From positions 248,001 to 312,000 of the forward strand of contig CAMIGX010000001.1 in assembly GCA_946221385.1 (NCBI GenBank): 64,000 nucleotides of DNA, written 5' to 3'. The stretch's first letter is position 1. The number at the start of each line of letters is the position of its first letter. The notes under the pieces were generated by a model. It had not been told where the DNA came from and did no database searches. It worked only from the letters and a program-made list of their open reading frames with translations. Made by a program: the position numbers and the translations under genes. Source of the DNA: an uncultured Propionimicrobium sp. GTDB taxonomy: Bacteria > Actinomycetota > Actinomycetes > Propionibacteriales > Propionibacteriaceae. This document shows positions 34,462-43,089 of the stretch, in pieces.

Positions 34462-35448
34462 GTGACGGTAGTAATTTCCCACGAGGAAGGCACTATCAAT
34501 GGGCCGGGCCACTCGCTGCTGGTCTTCGCTGCCCGCCATCCAGGCGCGAAAATCCGGCTGATATGCCGCGAGGCTGCGACGTCGCAGTCCGAAGCTGGCC
34601 CAGCCGAGATCATGGTCGCAGCTGGGGAGATCGTGGTCGCTTGGGGCGATTGCCTAGGCAAAATGCCTCCCGCTATCGCCTTGGAACTGTTGACCTTGGA
34701 CGCCGACCGGGTCGTCCTGGACGCGCGCGGTTGTTCCTCACCTGATTGGGCTGTCGACTATGCAGAACTATCAACCAGCCTCGGGTTGTGCGAGCGGCTG
34801 GTCGATAGCCGCAGCGGCACTGATGACGTGGTCGCGCCGGCGGCCAAAATCTATCGGGCTGACGCTATGCCGGTCTTGCGTCGCCGTGCAATATTCGCCG
34901 GCGCTGCAGAATCCGAAACCGATGACCCCGCCATGTCGCGGCTACCGGACCAGACCGCTGGCCCGCAAACCAGGCTGCGGACGGCTGCGCGCCAACTCGC
35001 AGGCTCTGATTTGCCGGTCACCGACGAAACAGAACCCCGCTGGGGTGCCGTCCAATTGCAGGCCGGGAGTTGTCAAGCCTCTGGGGTCTGCGTCCAAGCC
35101 TGCCCAACGCACGCCATAGCTTTAGAATCGCTCGAAGATCGCGCGGTATTGGCCTACGATCCGTCGCTATGCACCGGTTGCGGCTTGTGCATCCAAATCT
35201 GTGACGCGAACGCGCTACAGGCGACGCGCCGATTAGGCGGTGCCGCGCTGCTGGCGCCAGCCCAAGTGCTGGCAGCTTTTGACGTGCGACATTGCGAGAA
35301 ATGCAAGACGGTCTTTAGACCACACAGCAAAGACCAGGTGATGTGTGCGGTTTGCGCTTATCGAGCCGAGAATCCGTTCGGTTCGACGCTGCCACCATGG
35401 GCCAAATTGCCCCCTGAAATCGCCGCTAATTGGCCGGGCAGACAGTGA
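34462..35448 (+). CDS. Iron-sulfur protein with two ferredoxin motifs and a zinc ribbon
   Basis: A 328-residue protein. Residues 1-150 are a cysteine-poor domain of unknown fold. Residues 204-214 read C-x2-S-x2-C-x3-C-P: the second cysteine of the first ferredoxin motif is Ser207. Residues 237-247 are a complete C-x2-C-x2-C-x3-C motif. A four-Cys ribbon (C278, C281, C295, C298) follows. GTG start with TGAGG upstream. Its place between the TorD-type chaperone and Moco genes suggests electron transfer or maturation for the molybdoenzyme. I do not know a characterised homologue. Confidence 0.7.
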   Translation: MTVVISHEEGTINGPGHSLLVFAARHPGAKIRLICREAATSQSEAGPAEIMVAAGEIVVAWGDCLGKMPPAIALELLTLDADRVVLDARGCSSPDWAVDYAELSTSLGLCERLVDSRSGTDDVVAPAAKIYRADAMPVLRRRAIFAGAAESETDDPAMSRLPDQTAGPQTRLRTAARQLAGSDLPVTDETEPRWGAVQLQAGSCQASGVCVQACPTHAIALESLEDRAVLAYDPSLCTGCGLCIQICDANALQATRRLGGAALLAPAQVLAAFDVRHCEKCKTVFRPHSKDQVMCAVCAYRAENPFGSTLPPWAKLPPEIAANWPGRQ

Positions 35449-36287
35449 GTCTAGACACCATGAACGTTGAGGATTTCGGGGTCGGGCCGATCCCGCTGAT
35501 CGCCCCCGGCCCAGCATTGACCGCGGACCAACGCGCCCGCTATGCCCGTCAACTTTCGATGGCTGATTTCGATGAAACGGCCCAGACGCGGCTGCTCGCG
35601 GCCCGAGTGCTCGTGCTCGGCGCTGGCGGGCTGGGCTCACCAGCATTGCTCTATCTAGCTGGTGCTGGGGTGGGGGCTGGCGACGGCATACTTGGGGTCG
35701 TCGACAGCGACGAGGTCGAAGCTGTGAACTTGCAACGTCAAGTCATCCACGATCAAGCTGGCGTGGGGCGGCCCAAAGCTGAGTCGGCTGCTGATCGCTT
35801 GCGTGCGTTAAATCCAGACGTCAATGTCGTCGCCCACGCCGTGCGGCTGGATGCGTCCAATGTCGACGAGCTCATCGCTGGCTATGACATCGTCGTCGAC
35901 GGCGCGGATAATTTCGCCTCCCGCTATGTCTTGCATGACGCCTGCCAGCGCGCCGGAAAGCCCGTGGTCTGGGCGTCAGTCTTGGTCGCCCGAGCGCAAG
36001 TCTCGGTCTTTTGGCGGACCCCGACTGCAGGCATTGGGCTGCGCGACGTCTTCCCCGTCGAACCTGCAGCCAGCGTCGCTCCTCCGGCTCGCGAAGTCGG
36101 CGTCCTGGGACCGTTGACGGGCACCGCCGGGGCTATCTTAGCCACCGAGACGATCAAATTGATCACTGGCATTGGTGAACCATTACTTGGCCGCTTGCTG
36201 CTGATTGACGCACTAGCTGGTTCTTTTGAGCAGCTGGTGATCCGATCGCTGCCCCGAGCACAGATTGGAGGTCCTGATGCGTCCTGA
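35445..36287 (+). CDS. MoeB/ThiF-family adenylyltransferase lacking the zinc cysteines
   Basis: A 280-residue E1-like protein starting at the GTG that overlaps the preceding stop (an ATG at 35460 is possible). Seen: the nucleotide loop VLGAGGLGSPALLYLAGAG, DSDEVEAVNLQRQ and DGADNFASRY. MoeB normally adenylates the MoaD C-terminal Gly. In MoeB the segment after the core has CYRC..FP and a second Cys pair; here the first reads GLRDVFP and no CxxC pair exists anywhere. Gene order with moeA, moaC and moaD strongly suggests MoaD activation, but in a zinc-less form. Confidence 0.8.
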   Translation: MSLDTMNVEDFGVGPIPLIAPGPALTADQRARYARQLSMADFDETAQTRLLAARVLVLGAGGLGSPALLYLAGAGVGAGDGILGVVDSDEVEAVNLQRQVIHDQAGVGRPKAESAADRLRALNPDVNVVAHAVRLDASNVDELIAGYDIVVDGADNFASRYVLHDACQRAGKPVVWASVLVARAQVSVFWRTPTAGIGLRDVFPVEPAASVAPPAREVGVLGPLTGTAGAILATETIKLITGIGEPLLGRLLLIDALAGSFEQLVIRSLPRAQIGGPDAS

Positions 36288-37539
36288 CGATCCGGCAGCC
36301 CGAGAATGGCTGAGCATCGACCAATACACCGCTGAGGTCTTGGGCTTGGTCGAACCACTGACCGAGCACGAACGCCTGCCGCTAGCCGAGTTGGCCAGCC
36401 GCGTGCTCGCGCGGCCCGCGATTGCCCGCTGTGACGTGCCCGCTTTCCGCAATTCCGCAATGGATGGTTACGCGATCCGTTCAGCCGATATCAGCGGTGC
36501 GGTTCCGCAACGTTTCCAGGTCGTCGCCGAAATCGCTGCCGGCAGCAGCGAAGATCCAGGCTTAGTCGCAGGACAAGCGGCCCGCATCATGACTGGCGCG
36601 CCGGTGCCGTCGGCAGCGGACACCGTCATCGCGGTTGAAGATACCCAGCCAGTTGGCGATGAGGTGCTCGTGACGCGCGCCATTCAAGCTGGACGCCACG
36701 TCCGAGCGGCGGCAGCGGATTTCGCTGCCGGCCAGCAGATCGCCGCGTCAGGCACTCGGCTCAGCGCTGAATGGATCGGCGCGCTGGCAGCTGCCGGCTT
36801 AGCTGAAGCCGATGTGATCCGAAAGCCGCGGGTCGCCGTCATTTCGACCGGTGACGAATTGGTCGAACCTGGCGCAGCCGAGCTAGGCCGCGGCCAAATT
36901 TTCCAATCGAATGCCTACCAATTGGCTGCCGCAGCACGCGCTGACGGCGCCGAGGTCGTCATGCAGGTCCGCAGCAGCGATGACGTGGATGAATTCGTCG
37001 CATTGTTACGTCAGGCTGCCAGCCAGGTCGATGTCATTTTTCTCAGCGGCGGCATTAGTGTCGGCGATTTTGACGTCACCAGGCTCGGTATTGAGCGGCT
37101 AGCCCAAGACGGCGAGGCAGAAATGATGCTGCGTCGGGTGCGCATGCAGCCTGGCAAACCGCAAGGCTGGGCCAAACTACACAACGCCGCAGCACATTCG
37201 ACGGCACTGCTGGCATTTCCGGGAAATCCCTTGTCAGCTGGCATTTCGTATTTGCTCTTCGGGCAGCCGCTGATCCGTCGGCTGCAGGGTCTGCCGCCGC
37301 TCAAGTGGCGTTCAGCGATCGCTGGCGTCGGCTGGCAGCCACCCAAAGGACGCGCTCAATTGCTACCCGTCGTGGTCGACGAGTCGAGCTGCCCTTCCAA
37401 GGTCAGCCCAGCGCATCGGTCTGGATCAGCGTCTCATATGGTCACGGCGCTGGCTGCCGCGGACGCACTGGCTATGGTGGACGCCGACGTCGAAGAGGTC
37501 AATCCCGGCCAGCAGCTAAAGATCAGGAGCATTCGGTGA
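36277..37539 (+). CDS. moeA: Molybdopterin molybdenumtransferase
   Basis: A 420-residue enzyme that inserts molybdate into adenylated molybdopterin. ATG at 36277 was chosen because GGAGG precedes it. It overlaps the upstream gene by 11 bases. Seen: FRNSAMDGYAIRSADI near residue 58, RIMTGAPVPSAADTVIAVED, the MoaB-like STGDELVEPG, LSGGISVGDFD and FPGNPLSAG. The start of moaC overlaps its stop, so the set is one operon. Confidence 0.95.
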   Translation: MRPDDPAAREWLSIDQYTAEVLGLVEPLTEHERLPLAELASRVLARPAIARCDVPAFRNSAMDGYAIRSADISGAVPQRFQVVAEIAAGSSEDPGLVAGQAARIMTGAPVPSAADTVIAVEDTQPVGDEVLVTRAIQAGRHVRAAAADFAAGQQIAASGTRLSAEWIGALAAAGLAEADVIRKPRVAVISTGDELVEPGAAELGRGQIFQSNAYQLAAAARADGAEVVMQVRSSDDVDEFVALLRQAASQVDVIFLSGGISVGDFDVTRLGIERLAQDGEAEMMLRRVRMQPGKPQGWAKLHNAAAHSTALLAFPGNPLSAGISYLLFGQPLIRRLQGLPPLKWRSAIAGVGWQPPKGRAQLLPVVVDESSCPSKVSPAHRSGSASHMVTALAAADALAMVDADVEEVNPGQQLKIRSIR

Positions 37540-38051
37540 GCCAAGATCACAAAGAATTCACCCATTTGGACGCAGCCGGCCATGCTCGCATGGTCGACGT
37601 CACCGAAAAGACCCCGACGGTGCGCTCGGCGACTGCGTCAGCTTTCGTCGCCTGCAGCCAGCAGACTGTCGCGGCATTGCGTGACGGCAGCGTACCGAAG
37701 GGCGATGTGTTGGCGGTAGCTCGTATCGCGGGCATCGCTGCAGCGAAGAAGACCCCCGAGCTGCTGCCATTGGCGCACGTCATCGGTGTGCACGGGGCAG
37801 TCGTCGATTTGGAGATCCTCGACGCCGGCGTCGCGATTACCGCGACGGTTCGCACCGCTGACCGCACCGGGGTGGAAATGGAAGCCTTGACCGCCGCTAG
37901 CGTCGCCAGCTTGGCCGTCATCGACATGGTCAAGGGCCGCGACCGCAGCGCGCACATCGCGTTTGTCCGGCTAGAAGAAAAGACCGGTGGCCACAGTGGC
38001 ACCTGGCGCCGCGAGGTGGCCGCCGACCCAGCAAATGGAGATCAACAGTGA
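37536..38051 (+). CDS. moaC: Cyclic pyranopterin monophosphate synthase
   Basis: A 171-residue enzyme that works with MoaA to convert GTP to precursor Z. The start is a GTG overlapping the moeA stop with AGGAG eight bases upstream. Open sequence further upstream belongs to another frame of moeA. Seen: the N-terminal FTHLDAAGHARMVDV, LLPLAHVIGVHG retaining the active-site His, and RTGVEMEALTAASVASLAVID. The usual Cys-His-Pro of LCHP is Ala-His-Val here. It overlaps moaD by four bases. Confidence 0.93.
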   Translation: MSQDHKEFTHLDAAGHARMVDVTEKTPTVRSATASAFVACSQQTVAALRDGSVPKGDVLAVARIAGIAAAKKTPELLPLAHVIGVHGAVVDLEILDAGVAITATVRTADRTGVEMEALTAASVASLAVIDMVKGRDRSAHIAFVRLEEKTGGHSGTWRREVAADPANGDQQ

Positions 38052-38287
38052 CGACTGTACGTTATTTCGCTGCCGCCGCGGAAGCCGCCGGCGCCAAATC
38101 CGAGCAGCTGAACGCCGCGACCCTGGGCGAAGCTCTCGAACAGATCACCGCAACCCGCGACGAACACTTCACTCAGGTGCTGGCGCGCTGCGCGCTGCTG
38201 CTAGATGGCGTGCGCGTCGACGATCCTGCGACACCGTTGGTTGACGCCACGAATTTGGATGTGCTGCCGCCATTCGCCGGCGGCTAA
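38048..38287 (+). CDS. moaD: Molybdopterin synthase sulfur carrier subunit
   Basis: A 79-residue ubiquitin-like protein ending in PPFAGG, the Gly-Gly tail that is adenylated and thiocarboxylated before sulfur transfer in the MoaE complex. Beta-grasp features include the initial TVRYFAAAAEAAG and LLLDGVRVDD. The ATG overlaps the moaC stop. The gene ends the rightward Moco operon, eight bases from the convergent dtxR gene. Confidence 0.93.
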   Translation: MTTVRYFAAAAEAAGAKSEQLNAATLGEALEQITATRDEHFTQVLARCALLLDGVRVDDPATPLVDATNLDVLPPFAGG

Positions 38288-38295
38288 GAGCAAGC

Positions 38296-38979
38296 TCAGG
38301 ACTCGTATGCGACCCAGATTCCGTCAGCGAGGAATTCGGGCAATACTGCTGGGGCGTCGGGACCTTGCATATTGAGCCGACGGTCGGCCATCGTCGCTTC
38401 GAATTCGAAGCCGGGCATAATGCCGGCGGCGAATAGCTCACTCAGCGCGCCGTCATGAGCTTGCACGAACTCGCTCAACCGCACCAGCTTGAAGGGGCCT
38501 TCTTCGTCGTCGACGATCTGGCTCAGGGCGACGACGCCAGCCCGGAAATCGTCTGGATCCACTTCCAGGCTGGCCGGTGGAATCGGAGTGCCATAGGGGC
38601 CAAACTTCGGATGACCTAACGTATCGGTGAGTCGGGCTTCCATCTCATCGCTCATGACGTGCTCGAGGCGACAAGCTTCGTCGTGCAGCACATCCCATTG
38701 CATGCCGAGCTGCTCAAAGAGCATGCATTCGGCCAGCCGGTGTTTGCGCATGACGCTCACCGCAGTGCGCCACCCGAAGTCGCTCAGCTCGAGGTGACGA
38801 TCGTCTTTGACAGCCAGCAGGCCGTCACGTGCGAGCCGGTTGACGGTCTGGCTGACAGTCGGGCCGGAATGATGCAGCCGCTCAACGATGCGCGCACGAA
38901 GCGGTTCAATGTCTTCCTCGTGCAGCTCGTAAATGGTCCGCAAGTACATCTCGCTGGTGTCGATCAGCTCGCCACTCAT
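38296..38979 (-). CDS. dtxR: DtxR/IdeR family metal-dependent regulator
   Basis: A 227-residue iron- or manganese-sensing repressor. The winged helix occupies residues 1-70 (IDTSEMYLRTIYELHEED, SGPTVSQTVNRLARDGLL). The metal and dimer domain has DEACRLEHVMSDEMEARL, the C-x-x-E-H motif of the primary site. A C-terminal SH3-like domain is present, as in DtxR and IdeR but not MntR. The start at the ATG at 38979 has GGAGG four bases upstream. It may control the dms units, given iron-box-like sites upstream of both, which is inference. Confidence 0.9.
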   Translation of the reverse strand: MSGELIDTSEMYLRTIYELHEEDIEPLRARIVERLHHSGPTVSQTVNRLARDGLLAVKDDRHLELSDFGWRTAVSVMRKHRLAECMLFEQLGMQWDVLHDEACRLEHVMSDEMEARLTDTLGHPKFGPYGTPIPPASLEVDPDDFRAGVVALSQIVDDEEGPFKLVRLSEFVQAHDGALSELFAAGIMPGFEFEATMADRRLNMQGPDAPAVLPEFLADGIWVAYES

Positions 38980-38997
38980 TCGGCCTCCATTCAAGCT

Positions 38998-40026
38998 TTA
39001 GTCTCGTTCACGATACGCCAACACACCCATTAACGCAGCGAATAGCAGCGCAATTCCGGTCGCGATGAAAGTCGTGTTCGAGTTGACCGCTCGCTCGTCA
39101 ATGACGCGCTCGCGACGGTTGGTCGTGGTGGGAATGGGTGTCGGGGACGGGGAGGGCGTCGCCGAACTTGGCTTAGGTGGGGTGCTAGCCGGTACCGGCA
39201 GGTTGGCCAATGCAGTCGGCACCGCCAGCTCAGTCAGCCGCGCGCCGCTTGGCGGCTGGCTGCCTTGAGTTAGGCTCCCGACGACAATGCCGTCGCCGGT
39301 TTGGTTGAGTGTCAACACCTCGCCCGCTTGATGGGCGGTCAGCTTGGTCGACGCGAGCGGCGCGAAAGTGTCGCTAGCTGCGTCCAAAATTTGGACGTAG
39401 TCATAGCCGCGCACCGCCAGCCGGCCAGGGTCGACGAAGACCGCGTCGGTCACCCAATCCGGAGCTGCCGCGACATAGCTCAGTTGACCTGCCTGTCCAG
39501 GTGCCGGAGCTGCCGCGCGATAGATCGCGCCGGGCGCGCCGAAGGTCACCAGATAGATATTCCCGCGCGGCGAGATCGTCAAGGCTTTGGCATCGTGCGG
39601 CCCGTCTGGGTAGAGCAGCCGCCAGGTCGTCAACCCGGCAGCTCCCTGATAGCCGAGCCCATCCAATACGTGAACCTGCACATTTGGCCTAGTCAACTCG
39701 GGATCACCGACGTCGCCAACATAGAGCAGACCTTGGTGCAAGCTCAATGCTTGAGGTGACTGCGGCACGGCTGGATAGCTGACCGTGCCGACGACGCTGC
39801 CGGACTGATCGACGGCTTGCACTTTGCCAGGTTGGGCTGTTGAATCGGTCAGCCAATAAACTCCGCGAGCCGAGTCGACCGCAGCTCCCACCGGCGCGGC
39901 CAGCGCGGGATCGGCGACGTCGATGACGTCTCCGGGGGCCGCGACCGCAGCCGCGAGGCAGCCGGCACCCAGCAGCGTCGCTGCCAAAACGCCGCCCGCG
40001 CGTGCCTTGCCCTTTGCCGTCATCAT
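38998..40026 (-). CDS. Surface-anchored beta-propeller-like protein
   Basis: A 342-residue protein. Residues 1-30 form a signal peptide or N-terminal anchor (AGGVLAATLLGAGCLAAAVA). The middle ~240 residues have repeated blades with motifs such as GVYWLTDSTAQPGKVQAV, GLLYVGDVGD and GNIYLVTFG, consistent with an NHL/SMP-30-like propeller. A Pro/Ser/Thr stalk precedes a C-terminal transmembrane helix (FIATGIALLFAALMGVLAY) and a basic stop (RERD). It lies between pdxY and dtxR on the same strand. Function unknown, probably ligand or polymer binding outside the membrane. Confidence 0.75.
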   Translation of the reverse strand: MMTAKGKARAGGVLAATLLGAGCLAAAVAAPGDVIDVADPALAAPVGAAVDSARGVYWLTDSTAQPGKVQAVDQSGSVVGTVSYPAVPQSPQALSLHQGLLYVGDVGDPELTRPNVQVHVLDGLGYQGAAGLTTWRLLYPDGPHDAKALTISPRGNIYLVTFGAPGAIYRAAAPAPGQAGQLSYVAAAPDWVTDAVFVDPGRLAVRGYDYVQILDAASDTFAPLASTKLTAHQAGEVLTLNQTGDGIVVGSLTQGSQPPSGARLTELAVPTALANLPVPASTPPKPSSATPSPSPTPIPTTTNRRERVIDERAVNSNTTFIATGIALLFAALMGVLAYRERD

Positions 40027-40049
40027 CGCTGCGTCACTATTTCGCCGGG

Positions 40050-40901
40050 TCAGCGGACCTGGCGGACCTCGAAGCGTTCGTCCGGATTAGCGAAAGCATC
40101 CTGGGCTGCGATCAGCTGCAGTTCACGCTGCCCCGAATCCAAGGTGACCTGCAGCAGATCGAAGACGCTGGCGACGGTCTTGCTGAGCGCCTCGGCAGCC
40201 GAACCGGTCGTCTTGTAATGCCCGGTGAACAGCGCAGCGGTGACGTCACCAGAACCATTTGCCTTGATCGGCAGATGCGGGGTCTGCACGATCCAGGCGC
40301 CGGATTCGTCGACGGCCAGCATTTCGATGGTGTCGGCTGGGCGATCTGGACGCAGCACGCTGGTCACCAAGACAGTCTTAGGTCCAAGCTCGAAGGCCGC
40401 GTCAACGGAGGCCAGCGTCGATTCCAAGTCGCTGGGTTCGGTATTGGTCAGGTAGCCCAGCTCGAATTGATTGGGCGTGATGATGTCAGCCTTCGGCGCG
40501 ACCTTATCGCGCAGAAGCGGCGGGATAGCGTCAGAGACGAAACAGCCGGACTTGGCATTGCCCATGACCGGGTCGCAGGTGTAGGTCGCATTCGGATTGG
40601 CCTGCTTGACCATGTCGACGGCAGTCAAGATCGCGTCCGCGATGTCCGAGCCGCCTTGGTAGCCACTCAGCACCGCGTCGACGCTGCTCAACACGCCGAG
40701 TTCTTGCATGCCGGTGACGACGTCGACGACATTCTCAGCGCTCAGATGCGGGCCGCGCCATTTGCCATAGCCAGTGTGATTCGAAAAATGCACGGTGTAG
40801 ACCGGCCATACTTCGTGACCGAGACGTTGCAGCGGGAAGACGGCCGCGGAGTTTCCGACGTGGCCGTAAGCGACTGAGGACTGAATGGACAGGATTTGCA
40901 C
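40050..40901 (-). CDS. pdxY: Pyridoxal kinase
   Basis: A 283-residue PfkB/ribokinase-superfamily enzyme phosphorylating pyridoxal in the PLP salvage pathway. Seen: ILSIQSSVAYGHVGNSAAVFP at the N-terminus, VHFSNHTGYG, YTCDPVMGN, TPNQFELGYLT and the anion-hole motif KANGSGDVTAALF. GTG start, with CATGAT six bases upstream and no ribosome site, so probably leaderless. Confidence 0.92.
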   Translation of the reverse strand: MQILSIQSSVAYGHVGNSAAVFPLQRLGHEVWPVYTVHFSNHTGYGKWRGPHLSAENVVDVVTGMQELGVLSSVDAVLSGYQGGSDIADAILTAVDMVKQANPNATYTCDPVMGNAKSGCFVSDAIPPLLRDKVAPKADIITPNQFELGYLTNTEPSDLESTLASVDAAFELGPKTVLVTSVLRPDRPADTIEMLAVDESGAWIVQTPHLPIKANGSGDVTAALFTGHYKTTGSAAEALSKTVASVFDLLQVTLDSGQRELQLIAAQDAFANPDERFEVRQVR

Positions 40902-40935
40902 CTACCCATCATGCCGCAAATGTCGATAGACGAAA

Positions 40936-40970
40936 TTCGCCGGCCAAGCCTTGTAGGCCTGACCGGCGAA
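40936..40970 (-). terminator. Hairpin after the NCS2 permease gene
   Basis: TTCGCCGG (40936-40943) pairs with CCGGCGAA (40963-40970), with an inner GCCT/AGGC pairing. On the minus strand only TTTCGTC follows, so termination may be partial. Confidence 0.5.
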
Positions 40971-41010
40971 CCGAATGGATTCTACCGAGTGAATTTCTCG
41001 GTGGGCTGCG

Positions 41011-42552
41011 TCAGCCAATCGCTCCAGCAATGATGCCTTGCAAGAAGTAGATCAAGAACAGCACCGCGACGACCCACATCATCGGATGCACCTGCTTGGC
41101 TTTGCCGCGCACGGCGCTGAGCAGCGCGTAGCTGATGAAGCCAGCGCCCAGACCGTCGGTGATCGAGTAGGTGAACGGCATGATGACGATGGTCAAGAAT
41201 GCCGGGATCGCCAACTCCAGCTGCGTCCAATCGATCTCACCGATCTGCGACATCATCAAGAAGCCGACCAAGACCAAGACCGGGGCGACGGCCTCAGAGG
41301 GCACCATGTTGATGACCGGGCTGAGGAACATCGCCAAGATGAACCCGAGGCCGGTGACGACCGACGCGAAACCGGTGCGGGCACCTTCACCGACACCCGA
41401 AGCGGACTCGATGAACGAAGTGTTGGAAGAGGTAGAGCCGAGGCCACCGGCGATCGCACCAAGCGAATCGACCAGCAGGATCTCGCGCAGGTGCGGCGGT
41501 TCGCCGTCCTCGTTGAAGATCTTGCCTTCAGTGCCCACAGCCATGACGGTGCCGATGGTGTCGAAGAAGTCCGCGAGCAGCAAGCTGAAGATCAGCATCG
41601 CGGCGGAGAGGAAAGCGGTGAAGCTGAACTGGCCGTCCGGAGCGAAAGCGCCGAACAGGTCGACCCGACCGAGCAGCCCGAGGTTCGGCAGGCCGAAGGC
41701 TTCCCAGCCGGGCCAGGCCGGCACATTCAACGCCCAGCCGGTGGGATTTTCGCCCAGGCCTTGCGGGCCGGGCTTGAAGGTCGCTTCGAAGATGATCGCC
41801 AGCACTGTGCCGCCGAAGATCGCCCACAGCATCGCGCCCTTGACATTGCGGACGTACATGATGAGCAAGCCAAAGAGCGTCAAGATGAACACCAGAATTG
41901 GCCAGCCGATCAGCGAACCGTTGATGCCCAGCTGCGACAGCGGATTGCCGGGCCGGATGACGCCGGCGTCGACCAGACCGACCAGGGTGATGAATAGGCC
42001 GATTGCCACGCTCATCGCGGTGCGCATCGCTGGCGGCACGGCACGGAAGATAGCCTCACGCAGGCCGGTCAGCACCAGCAGCAAGACGATGATGCCTTCC
42101 CAGACGACCAGTCCCATGGCTTGTGGCCAGGTCATCGTCGGAGCGACGACATAGGCCAGCATGGCGTTGAGGCCAAGACCGGTGGCCACACCGATCGGAT
42201 AGCGGCCGATGATGCCCATCAGTAGTGTCATGACGCCGGCGACCAGTGCGGTCGCGGCAGCGACCATCGCGATGGATTGGCCAACGGCGGCGCCGTCGAC
42301 GATGCCCTGGGCTGCGTCAATGAATTTTGGCGCGCCGGAGACGAGGTTGCCGTCCTTATCGGTCGCAGTACCGATGATTAGCGGGTTGAGCGCAATGATG
42401 TAGGCCATTGCAAAGAAAGTGACGAGGCCGCCGCGGACTTCACGTCCACGATTGCTGCCACGTTGAGTGATCTCGAACCAGCGGTCGAGGCCAGAGACAG
42501 ATCCCGATTTCGAAGGAGTGCGGGAATCGGCAGAGTTCAACTCAGTGCTCAC
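41011..42552 (-). CDS. NCS2 family purine permease (AzgA-like)
   Basis: A 513-residue transporter with about 12-14 hydrophobic segments. Typical motifs: GLVTFFAMAYIIALNPLIIG near residue 42, YPIGVATGLGLNAMLAYVV near residue 117, and LGSTSSNTSFIESASGVGEGARTG near residue 370, all as in AzgA/PbuO hypoxanthine-guanine-adenine uptake proteins. GTG start. A good ribosome site (GGGGAGG) lies about 20 bases upstream, in front of a 7-codon frame that overlaps this start. No purine riboswitch is recognisable upstream. Confidence 0.88.
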   Translation of the reverse strand: MSTELNSADSRTPSKSGSVSGLDRWFEITQRGSNRGREVRGGLVTFFAMAYIIALNPLIIGTATDKDGNLVSGAPKFIDAAQGIVDGAAVGQSIAMVAAATALVAGVMTLLMGIIGRYPIGVATGLGLNAMLAYVVAPTMTWPQAMGLVVWEGIIVLLLVLTGLREAIFRAVPPAMRTAMSVAIGLFITLVGLVDAGVIRPGNPLSQLGINGSLIGWPILVFILTLFGLLIMYVRNVKGAMLWAIFGGTVLAIIFEATFKPGPQGLGENPTGWALNVPAWPGWEAFGLPNLGLLGRVDLFGAFAPDGQFSFTAFLSAAMLIFSLLLADFFDTIGTVMAVGTEGKIFNEDGEPPHLREILLVDSLGAIAGGLGSTSSNTSFIESASGVGEGARTGFASVVTGLGFILAMFLSPVINMVPSEAVAPVLVLVGFLMMSQIGEIDWTQLELAIPAFLTIVIMPFTYSITDGLGAGFISYALLSAVRGKAKQVHPMMWVVAVLFLIYFLQGIIAGAIG

Positions 42553-42565
42553 TTAAGAGAAGCAT
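42542..42565 (-). other. Seven-codon frame overlapping the permease start
   Basis: ATG preceded by GGGGAGGTACCT encodes MLLLSEH and stops 11 bases inside the permease gene. The strong ribosome site serves this frame better than the permease GTG, so coupled re-initiation is possible. Confidence 0.3.
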
Positions 42566-42796
42566 AGGTACCTCCCCAGTCGGATACCAAAACGACTATG
42601 GAACTAGTTGCCAATTGGATGCCATCCGCTGTTCACTCAGAGTTTACCGAGCTAAGCGGGCGGTCCCACGTCATCATCGGATATCGACAGCTGCGGTGGC
42701 TTGGTCGCGATGCGACACACGCCTCTCCCCCGCTCGTCTACCACTCGGGATCTGGTGGTCTGCTCGTCGACAGCGACGACACCGTACGATTGGCCC

Positions 42797-43078
42797 ATGA
42801 CCGATTCAGCGCAGCCCCCATCGCAGGTCAGCCCAGAGCGGCATCGCCTCAAGCAGGCCTCGATCCCACCGGTGGTTTCAGACGGAGTGCTGCCTTTCCA
42901 GATCGGCTTAGGCATCTTTAGCATCGCCGCTTTGCTGTCCTTGCTGCCAGTCACCCCGGAGTCGCTGCGCCCGATTTCGCTGGCCGGGGTAATCGTTGGT
43001 GCTGTCGGCTTGATCTATTGCACGCAGCGCCGCGAAAAGATCCGTGCGGGCAAGATCAGTGATAACCAGGACGGCTAA
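42797..43078 (+). CDS. DUF2530-like small membrane protein
   Basis: A 93-residue protein with a polar N-terminus and two hydrophobic helices (about residues 37-53 and 60-78) followed by a basic tail (TQRREKIRAGK). A TACGAT hexamer six bases before the ATG and lack of a ribosome site suggest a leaderless message. Between an NCS2 permease and DUF3027 is the usual actinobacterial position of DUF2530. Function unknown. Confidence 0.65.
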   Translation: MTDSAQPPSQVSPERHRLKQASIPPVVSDGVLPFQIGLGIFSIAALLSLLPVTPESLRPISLAGVIVGAVGLIYCTQRREKIRAGKISDNQDG

Positions 43079-43089
43079 ATTTCGGCTGC

